Positions 24,221-37,243 of a DNA stretch of 64,000 nucleotides are shown in pieces. The stretch's first letter is position 1; the number at the start of each line of letters is the position of its first letter. Source of the DNA: Agrocybe praecox (lineage: Eukaryota; Basidiomycota; Agaricomycetes; Agaricales; Agrocybaceae); the NCBI GenBank assembly GCA_964017145.1, contig OZ024848.1, forward strand, positions 1,748,501 through 1,812,500. Reading direction: 5' to 3'. The notes beneath the pieces were generated by a model. The model saw nothing but the letters and a program-made list of their open reading frames with translations, made no database searches and had not been told where the DNA came from. Both the position numbers and the translations under genes were made by a program.

Positions 24221-25223
24221 CTGTCGTCTTTGCCCTGGGCAGTGATAAACTCGGTTACCACATACCCGCCTACGAATGGGAGTCAATAATGATCCTGCTT
24301 TGATTGAGAAGGGAATGACTAACCTTTTTTATTATTTTTTCTTTCCATTTTTATCCCCGTGGGTCTACAACGTCAAAGAAGAATGAGTCGAAGAACTTGA
24401 ATGAAACGAAGAAAGAACGACATACCTTTTCATTTGGTCTCCTTTTTATTATCCGGCCTCGTTTTCTGTTGGTTTCGAGAAGTTACATAGTGAGCGACAA
24501 GGAAAGAACACGGCTTACTTATTTTTTCTTCGGTTTTATTCTCGTTCATTTCTATTCCAGTGGGTGGATGGATGATTAGATTATATAACCAATGAATGCG
24601 AGGCGGCGTACCTCTATGTGCATGTTTGTCGCTTCCCTTTATATGGACTGGATTCTGACCCGTCAACAGCTGAGATCAAAACTCATAAGGGAGAAGGGAA
24701 AATTCGAATCGCTCACATTTATTCTAATTTTATTTGTTTGGCATTATATTTTTCTAGAAGCGTGGATCATCGGATATGGACTGCGTAAAAAAGAGGGAAT
24801 CTTACTTTTTTTGCCTGTCTTGATTCCTTGTTAGTCATTGAGCTTACTGGTGTTTTTCTTTCTTTTCTACAAGGGCAAGATTAGATATGATCGTGAAGGG
24901 TGAAGTGAGTGGGCCTTCCGTACCTTTTTAATAATTTTCTCGGTAATCCCTTTCGTGTATTCTAAATAAACGAAAGGTTGGCAGCTGTTAGAAGGGGAAC
25001 ATCGGCTTTCTAAATAACACAATACATACTTTTTGTTGTCCCCTTTTGTTTGGTCGTTTCAATCTGCAGGTGGCTCTGAATTAGCGGTCGATCCAGAAAA
25101 AGATGTGACGACGCACCTTTATTTTTTGGTTCCCTTTTTTGTTATTTCCTGGGATTCAATGGTCTTTAAAACACTTCTAAAGCACAGGAAGAAAACTTGC
25201 CTATTTCATTCTCTTTCTCGCTG

Positions 25224-25254
25224 AAAAAAATGTATACATAGGTATAGATTTTTT
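25224..25254. repeat. Inner AT-rich palindrome of the left arm
   Basis: An A-run, ATGTATAC, ATAG, then GTATAGAT and a T-run. One mismatch in the right half (GTATAGAT for GTATACAT). It is the counterpart of the perfect 30-bp palindrome at 42479-42508 of the right arm. Confidence 0.7.
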
Positions 25255-27368
25255 GTCGACCTTGTATCCGTCTACATATGTGAGTCAGTAGTAATTCAGA
25301 GAGAAATATAAACAGAGAATTACGAACTTTTTTATAATCTTTTTATTTTTATTTTTATTTCCGTTTTTCTACGAACATCGAAAGAGAATGAGTGTGTGAA
25401 CTCACATGGAGTATAGAATGGACGACGTACATTTCTGGTGTGTCCCTTCCTTTTTGTTCGGCCTCGTGTTCTGCAAGTTTCTAGGTATTAGCCAATGCCC
25501 CTCGATGGCAAGGAGGATAACTGAGCTCACTTTTTATTTTATTTCCGGTGTTAGGTTTCTCGGCGTCTAGATGCATCAGGCTATTAGACGATAAACGACA
25601 TGGGATACGAGGCAGCGCACCTTTTATTTTGTTCTTTCCCTTGTATAGCTTTGCAAGGATCGATGCGTAAGGTCACGAAGCCGACGGGGATATGCGTGAA
25701 CTACATTGTATTTATTTCTTCGCGTTTTCGCTATTCTGGGAGAGACTGTGCGTCAGATAATGACAAGAAAAGGGAGGACTCGCTTACTTTATTTTTTATT
25801 CATTTGTCCATCGTCTTTTTTTTTCTAGGCGAGTCGAGGCGTTAGAGACTGACTTCTTATAATCCATTTGGACCTACCTTTTCACCTGTCTCATATTTTC
25901 TTGTTAGTTTGTTCACCTACCATCTTTCTTGCGTTCGTTTTTATGTTCTACGACACGGAAATCAGAGATGGTTGGAAGGGGAGACTGGGATTTTCTTACT
26001 TTCATCGTATTTTCCTTTATTATTTCGGCGGATTCTGAATGAATAAAGGCGACGACCGATCAGAAGGAGAAGAAAAACAAGTATGCGTATAGGACGAACC
26101 TTTTTCCGGTTCTTGCTTATCATTTTGTCGGATTATTCTGCAGAACACGTTGAATCAGCTATCAATGAAACGAATGGACTCGGCAACGAGGCATACCTTT
26201 ATTTATTTTCTTCTTTGATATCCCTTGGAGATCTATGGGTGACATCGTAGCCTTTTAGCACTTTACCGCGAGGATGGAGCACGCCTTACCTTATTATGCC
26301 CCTTGTTCGTGACTCTGGCCTGAGAAAATAATGATCGAATTGACACTTGAATAGGAGAGAGAGGAACACGTACCATCTGCATAGTGCCATCGAAGTAATC
26401 TTTTTAGCGGATATCAACAGGCCAGGCCCTCTACACGCTATTCATAACAATAGCGGTAACTCAGGTGATGACCTAGGTGGAGGGTGAACAATTGCATCCA
26501 GCGCCCTCAGCTGCAAGCACCGACGCCTTGGATACGACCACGGTCGGTGTACAGCTGACGGCGGGATGTAAATTGAGCACCCCCGAGAATGATCTTTGAG
26601 CGAGTCAGGAATATGGGTCATTCAGCGGGGGAAGTAATAGCGCACCATGCACAATGTTTGACTCTCAACGAAAACAAGCAGCCCTTATCCTGACTCTTAC
26701 AATAGCCAAAAGGCACTCACGACGAGGGCCTCACAAAGCCCTTAACATACCTAGGCGAAACTCTGGCCAGTAGTCAGGATAGTGAGGGTGCATCGCGCTT
26801 ACCTATGAGCCGCGCGTGTCGAATAGCACTGGATAGTGGAGAGATGGGAGTAAGAAAGAGGGGAGGACAGGGAGTTATAGATGACGAGAGATGGTCTTGT
26901 TTGGTCGTAGGATCGATCAGACGGCAGCCGTGTTATCGATTATCTGTCAGCACACATACAGAACAAGAAATCAATGCAAAGAATATGCGAGGAAACTTAC
27001 CAGATTAGGCAACTGTGGGCTTGCTATGTGTGGGTTCGAGAATGATGGAATATTCTGTTCCCTGTTCCGGGAGCAGTTGCATGGAACACGAGGCACTCAT
27101 AACTCCTCCTCTTTCATAATCGCTCAAGTTCATGATATGTTTTCCTCAATCAAGGAATGAGCCATGGGCGCCTAGCAATACACCTCGCACATACGAAGAC
27201 AAGTTCAGCTGTCGTAAGGCCACTCTTATCACAGCTGTTTTCGCACGCCTGCTTAAGTCCGACCGACAACCATTATAATTTCCAAAATGGGACTCGACTC
27301 GAGTAGTCACGTGGATGCATCTCTTTCGTATCGCCGAACAGCCCGTTCCTGTTTCTTCCCAACGCTCG

Positions 27369-27971
27369 CTGAACGCCCGTAAGACATCTCTTGAATACAG
27401 GCCGATATTGGTCATTCACAATGAATACCCATCGTCAGGTCTCAAAATTGAAGCATTGAAGGTATATACGACTTACCGAATGGAATGGCTTGGAAGTCCG
27501 AGAAGACTCCGATGGCCTGAGGACACCTTGCTGACTCCAAAAGTTCTAGAGAAATTAGGTTTAGTCGAACGTTATCTGTCAAAACCTATAGACACGGCTC
27601 CCTGAGAACGGCTCTCCTCACTTTTGTAAAGAAACAGCAGTATCATATGCCTGTAAAATTGAAACCATGACAAACTAGGGATGTGCAGTGTATTTAAAAG
27701 AGCACATGTTCTAATGGCGAAAGTGTATTTCTCTGATGTCAAATTTCCTGCGACGAAATATCCATTGCTACCCACATCTGGAGCCTTCTCCCATCTCTGG
27801 GGGACGAAAAAATGATGACTTCCTTGCCTCTTTATTTCAAATATCGCAAAATTAAGGCCAGACAGCGAATACAAACAGTACGATGGTCGATTTCATTTGA
27901 TGAATAAATACGAAGACAAAACAAAGAATGGTATTTATGCGCATATCGATGTCTGGGACACAGCAGGCATC
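27369..27971. other. Spacer between left arm and thaumatin-like copy 2
   Basis: 3' flank of thaumatin-like copy 2. A plus-strand frame 27315-27605 begins inside the repeat arm and lacks any recognisable motif. Nothing else supported. Confidence 0.4.
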
Positions 27972-29307
27972 TCAAGGGCAGAACGTAATGGTATAGTCGG
28001 CGTTTTTGGCAGAGTCGCAGGTCCACAGAGCAGAGCCGCTAGCTTCGTCATATGGGTAGGCATAAGCATCTGGGCAAGCATTCTTGAAATAGCTGTAGAA
28101 TTGAACGCCTATAATCCCAAGAGGTCAGAAGAGCCTAGAAGATAAACGATGCTGTGTGTACGAACCAGAGGAAGGGCACGTCTGTGGAGTGTCAAAGGAG
28201 CCCGAGCAGCAGTTGGGCGAGTTGGCTATGTACGAATCATTGAGTAAGCATCTAGAAATGCGATCAATCTTTTTGAGAGATATTACCTGGGTTGCCACTG
28301 AGGTTGGCTATGCAAGCGCTTTTGCATCCGACCGGGAATCCAGTCGAGTCGAAGGGACCCTGTAGAGGAGCAGGGCCTGCAAATGGGTGAGCGGATTGAA
28401 CATAAGACGGTTCTAGGTTGACGCACAGTTCGGTCCCAGGTCGACACCGCATTTAGGAACGGGGCATCCTACGCTGTTATCAATTCTCACAGGCAGATTA
28501 TATCCGTCTACGAGGGAAACTATAATATTGATCGTCACGATGAGAGTCGTTTGTTGAAAAAGAGGGTACAATACCATCATAGAAGTCCCTGTTTCCATCT
28601 CCGGACAGGGTGAACTCTGTAAGAGTGGCAGGCGGTACACCCTACGATTGTACTTGATGTTATTTTGAAAATTCTGTAGCTTATATGAATGGCCTACAGT
28701 TCCGGTGTGTGGGTCGCAAACCAGCCCTCCATTGCAACCTCCATCGAGGCATGAGTTAGCGCCATTGGATGTGGAAAAGTCACAGTTCCGACGAGCCTGG
28801 AACGGATTAAATTTTCTTGATGAATAAAAACAGTAGTATCATTAGCAAAGTCAGCTGCGCACCCAGATACGACCGGCTCTCCAGTTGTTAGGGACCGAGA
28901 AGCTAACTTTAGTGAAGGAAGGGGCTGCCCATCTAAGGTAAGAACGTTTCAACATGAAGCAGGAATGTGAGTAAAGATAGTATGATACATACCCTGTCTG
29001 GAAGTTAGGAACGGCAGAACCAACGTTCAAATCGGTGAACATCTAAAAAGGACATTGTCAGCAATGTCAAATCAGTTTTATGATACGAGGTACTCACTGC
29101 AGGCCTAGAAAATACGTCAGATATAAGAGATTGGGTACGAGCAAGTGACAAACTCACCAGATAGTGAAAGGGCATGCATTGTAAACCTAGCGACAGATAA
29201 CTTCAATCACAACGTTCTCATAGTCGAGCGGTCTGGCTTACAGTAAAGGTACGTCCTGCTACACCTGAAAGGAGCGCTGCAGAGCTAAGAGCGAAGAACG
29301 ATTTCAT
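27972..29307 (-). CDS. Thaumatin-like secreted protein, copy 2
   Basis: Minus-strand gene, ATG 29307 with signal peptide MKSFFALSSAALLSGVAGRT, stop at 27972-27974. Spliced protein contains TVYNACPFTIWPAMFTDLNV, ARRNCDFST ... CLDGGCNGGLVCDP, GVPPATLTEFTLSG, DVSLVDGYNLPVR, VGCPVPKCGVDLGPNC, APLQGPFDSTGFPVGCKSAC, SGVQFYSYFKNACPDAYAYP and DYTITFCP. It is a full-length thaumatin-like protein of about 250 residues with all expected Cys clusters. Intron positions match copy 1, including the 7-nt microexon (GCCTGCA). Here the intron whose donor is GC in copy 1 has a normal GTGAGT. The two copies are clearly paralogues at moderate divergence. This copy lies inside the large inverted repeat; copy 1 lies outside it. 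Confidence 0.9.
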
Positions 29308-29982
29308 AGTTGTAGAGGGAGGTCGATCTGGTCAAACATCGTAAAAAGTGCACCCTTTTAAACCTTTCTGTCCCTCGATTTACTCTTGGTATATTCTGTC
29401 AGGAGGCGGTGATCCACATGCTCAGCTATGTATGCACGTCAGGTAAGCAGCGGATAGGACATCTGAGAAATAGGAATAAGCGTGGTATTATCTCACAAAA
29501 AAAGCAGAAACGGGTAACAAAGCCGCACATCCACATCTCTTCATCATGAGGTTTCTGATGCCACCATAGCTATGCCGCAAGTGATTCAAGGAGTGCCAAA
29601 AAAGAAAAACGATACTGGTTTGCAGGTGATTCAGATGTTTATTTTTCGTGTTAGAACTGTGGTATGAAACAAAGTTTTTTAAATAAACTGAATATAACAT
29701 AGTAGTCACGGCGTACCCTTCACATGGTCGTTCTGCGCCTTTTATTTTCATGTTGAGAGGAAAAACGACATCTGGACAGGTTAAAGCGCGCAGTGATCAG
29801 GTATAGCTATTATTGGATGCTTCATTGCCCTGCGTGCCGAACAAGTTTCTCCGCGTGATAGAAAAGAAAAGAAGCTAGTGACGACTGTGCAAGATACATT
29901 TCTATTAAGAACCATGTCTATATCAACGCCAGCATCGAGAATTAGTTATTTTCGTGAAGAAAACAGTCGGACTTACCGGAAC
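29308..29982. other. Upstream region of thaumatin-like copy 2
   Basis: Presumed promoter of thaumatin-like copy 2 and 3' flank of the uncertain gene upstream. Only short, unsupported frames are present. Confidence 0.4.
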
Positions 29983-30833
29983 TTAACGACCTCTGGTGTC
30001 TGGTGGCGGCTGTTTTTGTGCGAGACCCTGGCGAGAGCACCGATAATTTATATCTAGATAGGTTTGCGGATTTCCACTGCGCGGAAATGGGGCAAGATTC
30101 TTTGTCATATAGCCCATGTTAAAGTGTACAGATGGAAGGCTGCCAGTTCTAGAGAATGACCGAGCTTACAACAAAAGCATCAATGTTCAACACTGACTCA
30201 CACATTGGAGCCAGCACCTGTTCCCATTTTGTTATTTATTGACACCGGAATATTATGATCAAAAAGGAAGCCAAAAATATACAGAGGTCATCAGTGTATA
30301 ACCATATGCGATGATCAACAACTTCACTCACAGCGGTCGGGTCATCATCCACTCAGATAGGTCAGAACCCTTTTCGGCCTCGACACCCCAATAATCGGCA
30401 AAGCGAGAAGATAAATCAAAGCCAAGTCGGAGCTGGTGAAAAAATGGTTCGTGAGTGTGCCAAAAAGAGTTAGTCAGAATCTTTGCCGCAGAAACAATTG
30501 GGTCTGTTTAAATAAATACACATGATGCGAATATAAAGGAGTAATGATACCTGGTCGGTTACTACCTTAGCTGAGAAATGTTGTGAACTCCACTGCCAAC
30601 AGTCACTTGCTGATAGTTTCGTTTCCTGCTGGCTAAATATGAATGAATAGCAGGATCAACGGAAACATATTGTTATGATTGTTTCGAATGGAGTACCTTG
30701 ATGAAGGGCTAACAAGACACATTCGAAGAAATATTATTAGTGGCCACTGGAGCGCTGACTGCTGCTCTAGAGTTGAAGGAACTTACCTGAAGTGTACTTC
30801 GCTCCTTTTAGTTACCGAGTTCAATGTTGTCAT
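29983..30833 (-). CDS. Uncertain multi-exon hypothetical gene
   Basis: Several minus-strand stretches look coding and are bounded by splice-like sites: MTTLNSVTKRSEVHF from ATG 30833, a piece with ETKLSASDCWQWSSQHFSAK, a piece LRLGFDLSSRFADYWGVEAE then EKGSDLSEWMMTRP, and a last piece SLPSVHFNMGYMTKNLAPFP ending at TAA 29983. The first three join in frame if an intron with a CTGACTAAC branch site and CACCAG acceptor is removed. I could not join the last piece without a stop, so the gene may be broken, or I may have missed an exon. No known domain recognised. Confidence 0.35.
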
Positions 30834-31164
30834 TCCCTTATGCCAGCGAAAGGTTGCGGGCAACAAGGTCAAGTAGAAATGATCAAGTTAACTAAAACCT
30901 TTTCTAACCGTGACGCAACCGAATAAAGAGAAACACAAACGCGAAGAATGCATGAAAGACAAGATGATGGTCATATTTGTCGTATGTGATATGATAGGCG
31001 TACACTAAATGTCCTTGCGGTAGAAGATGATCCTGGTAACCGGTGCTGCCGACTACCGAATGGTAAAAGTCCATGAAAAATAACTGCACTAAGGGAATTA
31101 AAAAGCATATTGGTAATGAAGGTGCAGTGATGTCTATGAAGAGTCGTGAATATTAAGAGTCCGT

Positions 31165-34100
31165 TTACAAACTGTTACAAAGGCTGCAGTTGAATTTTAA
31201 ACTGGTGCGTAGAGTTGCAGCTGTATAGGCAGAGTTAGCAGGTCGTCACAGGAAGAATCTCGGACCACTTACGCAAAGCAATAAGAACAACAAAGATGGC
31301 GATTGCAAGGATATAAACAATTCCGTATTTGATGATCTGTGGTGCGTGGTTATTTGATGAATAAATGGCTTATAGGATAAAAATACTCACAATCCATCTT
31401 CGCTGGCGCTTTTGCTTGATAGAGTAAAGTGGGGCACGAATTTGCTTGGAGGGTCTCAGCCAGACTGGAAAAAAAGTTTTTCAGAAAGCCGAACTGTTGT
31501 CGCAAAGAAGAGGAAAACATACAAAGAAGAGTCGCGTGTAGACGATCGAAGTAAGGAATTAAAATGGGAGGAGTTAACATAAACAGGAGCATGTGTCCGA
31601 GGAGAAGATCGGAGCTCCAGAGAGATAGCTCGATAATCTTTACGATGAATTCTCGAGCAGGCTGGGACATGACGTGTGATCCCAGACCTCGACCGTACCA
31701 CCTTCCAGTCCACCACGCTCGGTTGGTTTCGTCGTGTTTGAATTCACGAGTCAGGAAGACTGCGATAAGGATTTTATGAACAGCACGTTGAATAGCAATG
31801 ACACAGATAAGCCCAAGGACAGCGTGAGACACGTCCCATCGCTCAAGGAACCACTGTTTGCAGAGTCAGCATGGAACATAATTCAACAGGCCTATACAGA
31901 CGTACCAAGAACTCAAAGAACCCGAGCATTCCAACAACACCCAAAATGTGAGCTATGAACGCAATTGCGGAGCCGAACTTCGGGAACATCGGGTCAAGCA
32001 TGGGGCCCAAGAATAAGGACACAAGGAATAGGACCAGCAAAACAGCGGCATTCCATACAATAGGCCCAATAGAAATGACAGCAATGCGAATCAGCGGACT
32101 AGGCGGGAACTTGCCAGTCTGGGAATCTGGGAATGATTTGACGAACAAATATGCAACGACGAAAAGGACAGCCATGCATATCGGAAAGATGACCTCCGAA
32201 AAAATGACTGCGCGCCAGCTGGCACGAGGGACATCTCCTGATAATTTTTCTGACGGATGGCCGAGCTTCTTTTTCTTGTACCCTGTGATCATCGTTCGCG
32301 AAAGACGGCAGTAACCAATCCATGAGTTGGTGTGTGACCTTGAGTTGCCGCGGGACATCCATCTCAAAAATTCGCTACAAAAAGGTGGTTAGGAGTAACA
32401 TCCTAATTCATAGAAAAGAACATACCGATAGTCAATGATGAAATCTGAGAACACGAACTGATGAGGATTAAACCAGAAGGGCGCGATGCAAAGGGACATG
32501 GTGGTGATCCAAAAATAGATCAAATATGGTGTCCACAAGGTCAGCGTGACGTATAGCAACATGATCAACGTCCTCATTCCCAGGTAAATGCTAGGACCTG
32601 CAAAGCGAGAGAAAAGGATGCTGAAGTAAATTCTTGTCGTTGCAAAACCACGACCAGTTGCAATGTATCTGGCCCCACCGAAGGTCAAGTTACTCAGGAT
32701 GGAGTGGGTATAAATCTGCGTGGAGAAGACCTCGAACACTGGGGAAAGTGAACCAAATTGTTTCGCAAGCCGGAAGATAGCTTTCCATGTTCCACGTTCG
32801 ACCAGTTCTAAAATTGAATGATATTAGCAGTGTTTCCGAGGGGTACCTAGGAAAACTTACCTTGAAGGAAGAGGGGCAAGAAAGCAATCATGAACACCAA
32901 GAAGATACTGATAATGCAGTGCTGGATCCATTGGAAGACGGGAACCAAATTGTAACATCCTGCTTGACCACCCAAGAATTGCCCTGATGCGGTATATTTG
33001 CAAATCGTCAGGTTCGAATTCAACGTTCCAATAAAGACCACTGTAAGAAGAAACAAAGGGTGAGCGCGAGGACAAGCGGACATACGCAAGAAACTTACTC
33101 GTCAAAATGAACAATTGTACCGAGAGGATAACCAGCATATTATTGATCTGGAATCCAGGATGGCCATAATAGAACGTCAAGAAACGATCGATAGGCAGTT
33201 GGGTGCCCAAGTAGTAATACTCTCGACTCAGGAATTGTTCGCCCATTCCAGTTCCGATCTTGGTTTGGAAATTAAGAATGGTACCGAAACCAAGATCTCG
33301 TCCTTTACCACATTGATAGTACTCGGTGTGCTTGATGAGTCCACCTCGACCGAAAGCGTTCATACCGGCGTAGATATCTTCGTTCAAATGCAGGCCCTTT
33401 TGTGCTTTCGAAACACCTCCACGAGTGGTCATGTAAAGAGCGTTGAGGAAATCAGGATGTCCGTAGTGAAGTTTACCGCCGATCCACGACATGGAACGTG
33501 CTGAAAGGGTACCGAATGTTTGTTCCTTCCCTGCAGCCAAGTCACCCAAGATACCAATGTTTTCGGAGAAGATGTACTCGCGAGCACCGACAATGGCAAC
33601 AGGTGGTTTCTTGAAATCGGGATGGCTCCAATTCGCGTATGGGTCCATGACAGACACTTGATATTCCTCGAATTCAGCCAGCACGTTCCGTATTTTAAGA
33701 CATTCCTCAAGATAGTTGTCCTGATTGGCGTCAATGAGTTGGAGATATTCGCCACGATAAAAGATGATGGCGTGGTTTTGGTTATCAGACTTTCCGTCTC
33801 CAAGAATAGGATTGCCAGGAAGCTCGATACGGAATTTTGGTCGGCGGCGTCCAGTTTCGGGAACGAATTCACTGTGTCCATCAATGAGCGCCGAGAAAAT
33901 CCTGGGATCACCACCTTCTTTCCTCGGCGGTTCTTCCTCGAGGTACGCAATCTGCAGATCTGGATAAGCTCTCAACAAGAACTCGGCATTTTCGTGCTCC
34001 TCTTTGTTGAATTTTGAGAACCTCTGCATCGACACCACAAATTTGAATTTCCGTCTCGCCATGGTTTCAAGTTCGCGCTCCAGTTTGTCTGTATTTCCAC

Positions 34101-37100
34101 CAAAGTGCTGGACAACTTCGGGATTTTCGACACGGTAAAGAAGTTTGATGGCCTTTGAGTAGTTCATCATTCCGGAAACGGTCCTGTACAAGGTCTGAGC
34201 TCGGAGAGAAGCCCAGATACGAGTACGAAGAGTAAACTCTGGTGCAGCGCTCTTGAAACCGATGAAATAGAATGGCAAATCATCGGCCTTAGATCGACCC
34301 TTCTCGTCGTTGGCGAAAGGATTGACGCCATTGAACATGGCACTCTCCTCCGCGAGAATCTTGGTGTCCTTGACGAAATTCTCCCATTCAATAGGATGGA
34401 GTTGCTTGAGGTATTCCAATAGCGTGACACGGGTATTTTGATCCTCTTCACGAATGATCTCACGTAGAGAGAGCAAAGTCTGAGGTTAAAAAAGATTCGA
34501 ATCAGCATTCCAGAACACAATCTGGGAGGATAATTAATCGTTACCTTCTCGCTATAATGCGGCGTTAATACCGTAAATGTCGGCATCGCGTCGACCGGCA
34601 GAGGCGGAGGTATGTTCGTTGTTAACGATTGAGCGAAGAATGAGATGCGGCGCTCAGCCTCACTGCCAGGAGGGAAGAATTCGCCATTGAAGCCTTTCTG
34701 GTCGGTGCCAATGAAGAATGGTGGTGCCCTTAGACTCCTCCTTCCTCCTGCTCCAGTATCAACCTGATGATAGAGAAGTTTTTGCACGTGATCAATGGAG
34801 AGAAGGTGTTCCCGGTACATCGAGATGATGATGGCGTTCCAAATTTGAGAAACAAGAACCTAAGAGGTCATCACATCAGCTTTTGCAACTAGAAAAATCA
34901 CGTAGAAAATTACCTTAGGTTTGTACTTGACTTCCATTTCCTGAGTTGCCAACAGCTTGGCGTATATCCTCTTGGGAAGACGGGTATAAATGTCCTTCCA
35001 TGGTGTCCAGATAGAAAGGCCAAGAGTGAATGACCGAGCGATACTGAAAACAGTGTTCCAAATGATGTACCACAGGAAGGTATCCAAGAAGAATAGGCAG
35101 AGATCCATGATGTACATGATGGTGAGCGTAAAGGCGGCCTGATTTCTGCACAAGGTATTACCAAAGAAGCGATCTGAGCACCCTTGAATTTTCATTCCAA
35201 CCATTACTTGCACAGGTTTACCGAATGAGACCGTTAGGAAGAAGTAAGATTCCGTGAATTTGCACCCAAAGACCAGGAGCCATAGCAAAATGGATCCCAT
35301 CCTACTCATCTTGCCAAGGGTGGGGTAGCTGGCCGTGAACGTTTGACTGGCCAGGTACTTCCGTGACTTGCCCGCAACACGGTCACCGAACATGCGCCCG
35401 GAAGGCATAATGGAGAAAAGAACGGTGGCGATAACTGAAATAAAGAACTGGACAATACCCAAAATGAGCGAAAGATTTCCGCCTGTGCCATTGCTTTCGA
35501 CGATGGCCACGTAGAACGTAGGACCTGCAGTGAGACCAAGAGTGATGAACAAAAAGACAAGACGGCGAGTTAAATGTGAGGTATTGTTCCATGTAGTTGG
35601 GATATAAGAAAATTCAGCGAGTGTGGCAAGAATCATGATAATGGTGGCGACGGCTCCTCCTAAAGCAACAGCCGACCAGATCATGGCTGGTGACGTACGA
35701 CCATCGATTCGGTAGATATTTTGGGAATTATAGGAGGTGTAAAAGAAATATACGGCAACGTGGATGACCCAAATGCGATTGAAGTTGACAAGGAGATGAC
35801 CAATGGAACGCTTTTCGGAGTATGTCTTGAAGAATGCACGATTCCAGTCTACGCGATCGAATTTCATGAATCTTTGGGAAGGTGGGAGGTCGACGAGACG
35901 TGTCTATGCGAAATTTTAATTTGCAAAAGTAAACTGAAAAGAGTAAAAACATACCTTGTCGTTCAGAACAATTCGGGCGATTCCTTCAGGGTACCAAAAT
36001 AGCTGATTTACATCATCGTAACCAATAATATCCTGATGGTCTCTTTCCCTCCTCACGAACTTGCCGTCGACAACCTCGTAGCCCTGATCACGGATAAATC
36101 TGTATAGTGGTTTTACAACCGCCCGAAGATACAGGCCCTCGGGCACAGGTTCCATGCGATTTTGACATTCTGGTGACCGGTAATAGTCGTCGGCACATTT
36201 GAAGATGAAGCAAAGAGCTTCTGGGCAAAACCGAACCTGCGCAGCTTCCCCCCAGCAAAGGAGATAAAGCGCAATTTGCCGTAGACGATCGTATTGGCTC
36301 ATGGTACTCATTGCTTCTCGCCAACGGTCTAAGGCTGTATTGAGAGACTTCTCGTGTGATGGTCGCTTGCCACCTTTCTTTGATTTCAGACGGTTGAGAC
36401 CCGGATTCTGCGTTTGCCCAACAGCATCGTCCAGATCCAACTGTGCAGCAAAATACCATTTACGATAGTTGGCGTTGTGTCCTCCTATGTAATCGGCATG
36501 CAGAGTGAGTAGAGCTTGATTCGGCGACATCCGTGATGCTCTGCTATCGAGCAATTGCATCAAGAAGTCGAACTAAAATCCAAACGTTAGCCTCGTATAT
36601 CCAAAAGCACAAACATCGCGAAATGAAGCGAGTCATTCGCACTGTCCATCCTTTGGGGTGTATGGTTGAAAAAAATGTGGACGTACCATATTCCGCATTG
36701 AATCCCTCTGAAACCCAAACTTCTGCGTCAAATCAAGAAACACATCCTCTATTTCTTCCTTTGACAGTGGTATTTGACGGTCTGTGCCCCAGGCCGGGTA
36801 TGGTTCCCGAGCGTTCGCTGCTCCTCCATACTCTGTGAAAGTTGGTGTTGATGATTCCGGGTAGCCCATCCTGCCGCCTGTCTGAGGACCTAAAGATTCT
36901 GATGATGGTGCTGGCCGCTCAGCATAAACGTCGGGATCGGAATCAGTGTCTTGCAGGGCTGGTTAAGACGGGCACATCAGAAAAGGGGGAAATTCATTGC
37001 TTCAAAAGACGCACGATATTCGTAAGTTCCATGATGGTCGTAGTCGTTTACTGGTGGATTGCTAATGTCTGAATTGTAGGTTTCTCGGTAGTCGCGACGA

Positions 37101-37243
37101 CCGCCGTAGTCAACATGGTCGGAGTCGTTATCATAGTAGCGCCTTTGTCCTGCCGAGTTGAATGGGTCTGACGGATGTGCGTCTACGGAGGGCGATGAGG
37201 ATGGATAACCCTCCTGGCTGGTGGGCCCTGGACGGGCAGGCAT
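31165..37243 (-). CDS. FKS1: 1,3-beta-glucan synthase catalytic subunit
   Basis: Thirteen exons, ATG 37243 to TAA 31165, about 1,780 residues, the normal length for fungal Fks. Introns (51-114 nt) lie at about 36963-37035, 36573-36686, 35904-35954, 34860-34913, 34480-34544, 33041-33098, 32808-32860, 32375-32425, 31854-31905, 31465-31522, 31337-31390 and 31221-31272. After a low-complexity N-terminus comes the Fks1 domain ([20 protein letters not shown]), a first membrane cluster, the central catalytic region ([76 protein letters not shown]) and a C-terminal membrane cluster. The plasma-membrane enzyme polymerises UDP-glucose into cell-wall glucan. FLTVSFGKP near residue 590 matches the echinocandin hot-spot 1 position. 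Confidence 0.95.

Larger units (their letters stand above)
23954..27368 (-). repeat. Left arm of a large inverted repeat (element E, copy 1)
   Basis: This arm is the reverse complement of 40343-43825. The outermost 88 bp (23954-24041) are identical to the right arm's outer end, and the inner end (AACAGCCCGTTCC, then TTCTTCCCAACGCT) matches the right arm's inner start. In between similarity is high but with many substitutions and small indels. No ORF of useful length is kept in both arms. The arm contains three AT-rich palindromes and the same intron-like array as the right arm, read on the minus strand. No target-site duplication was found at either end. Confidence 0.85.

Noticed and set aside
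23954..27368. Helitron or LTR interpretation of the arms
   Set aside because: The outer end reads TC in one orientation, but there is no CTRR end with hairpin, no A/T target context, no direct LTRs and no replicase or polymerase motif.
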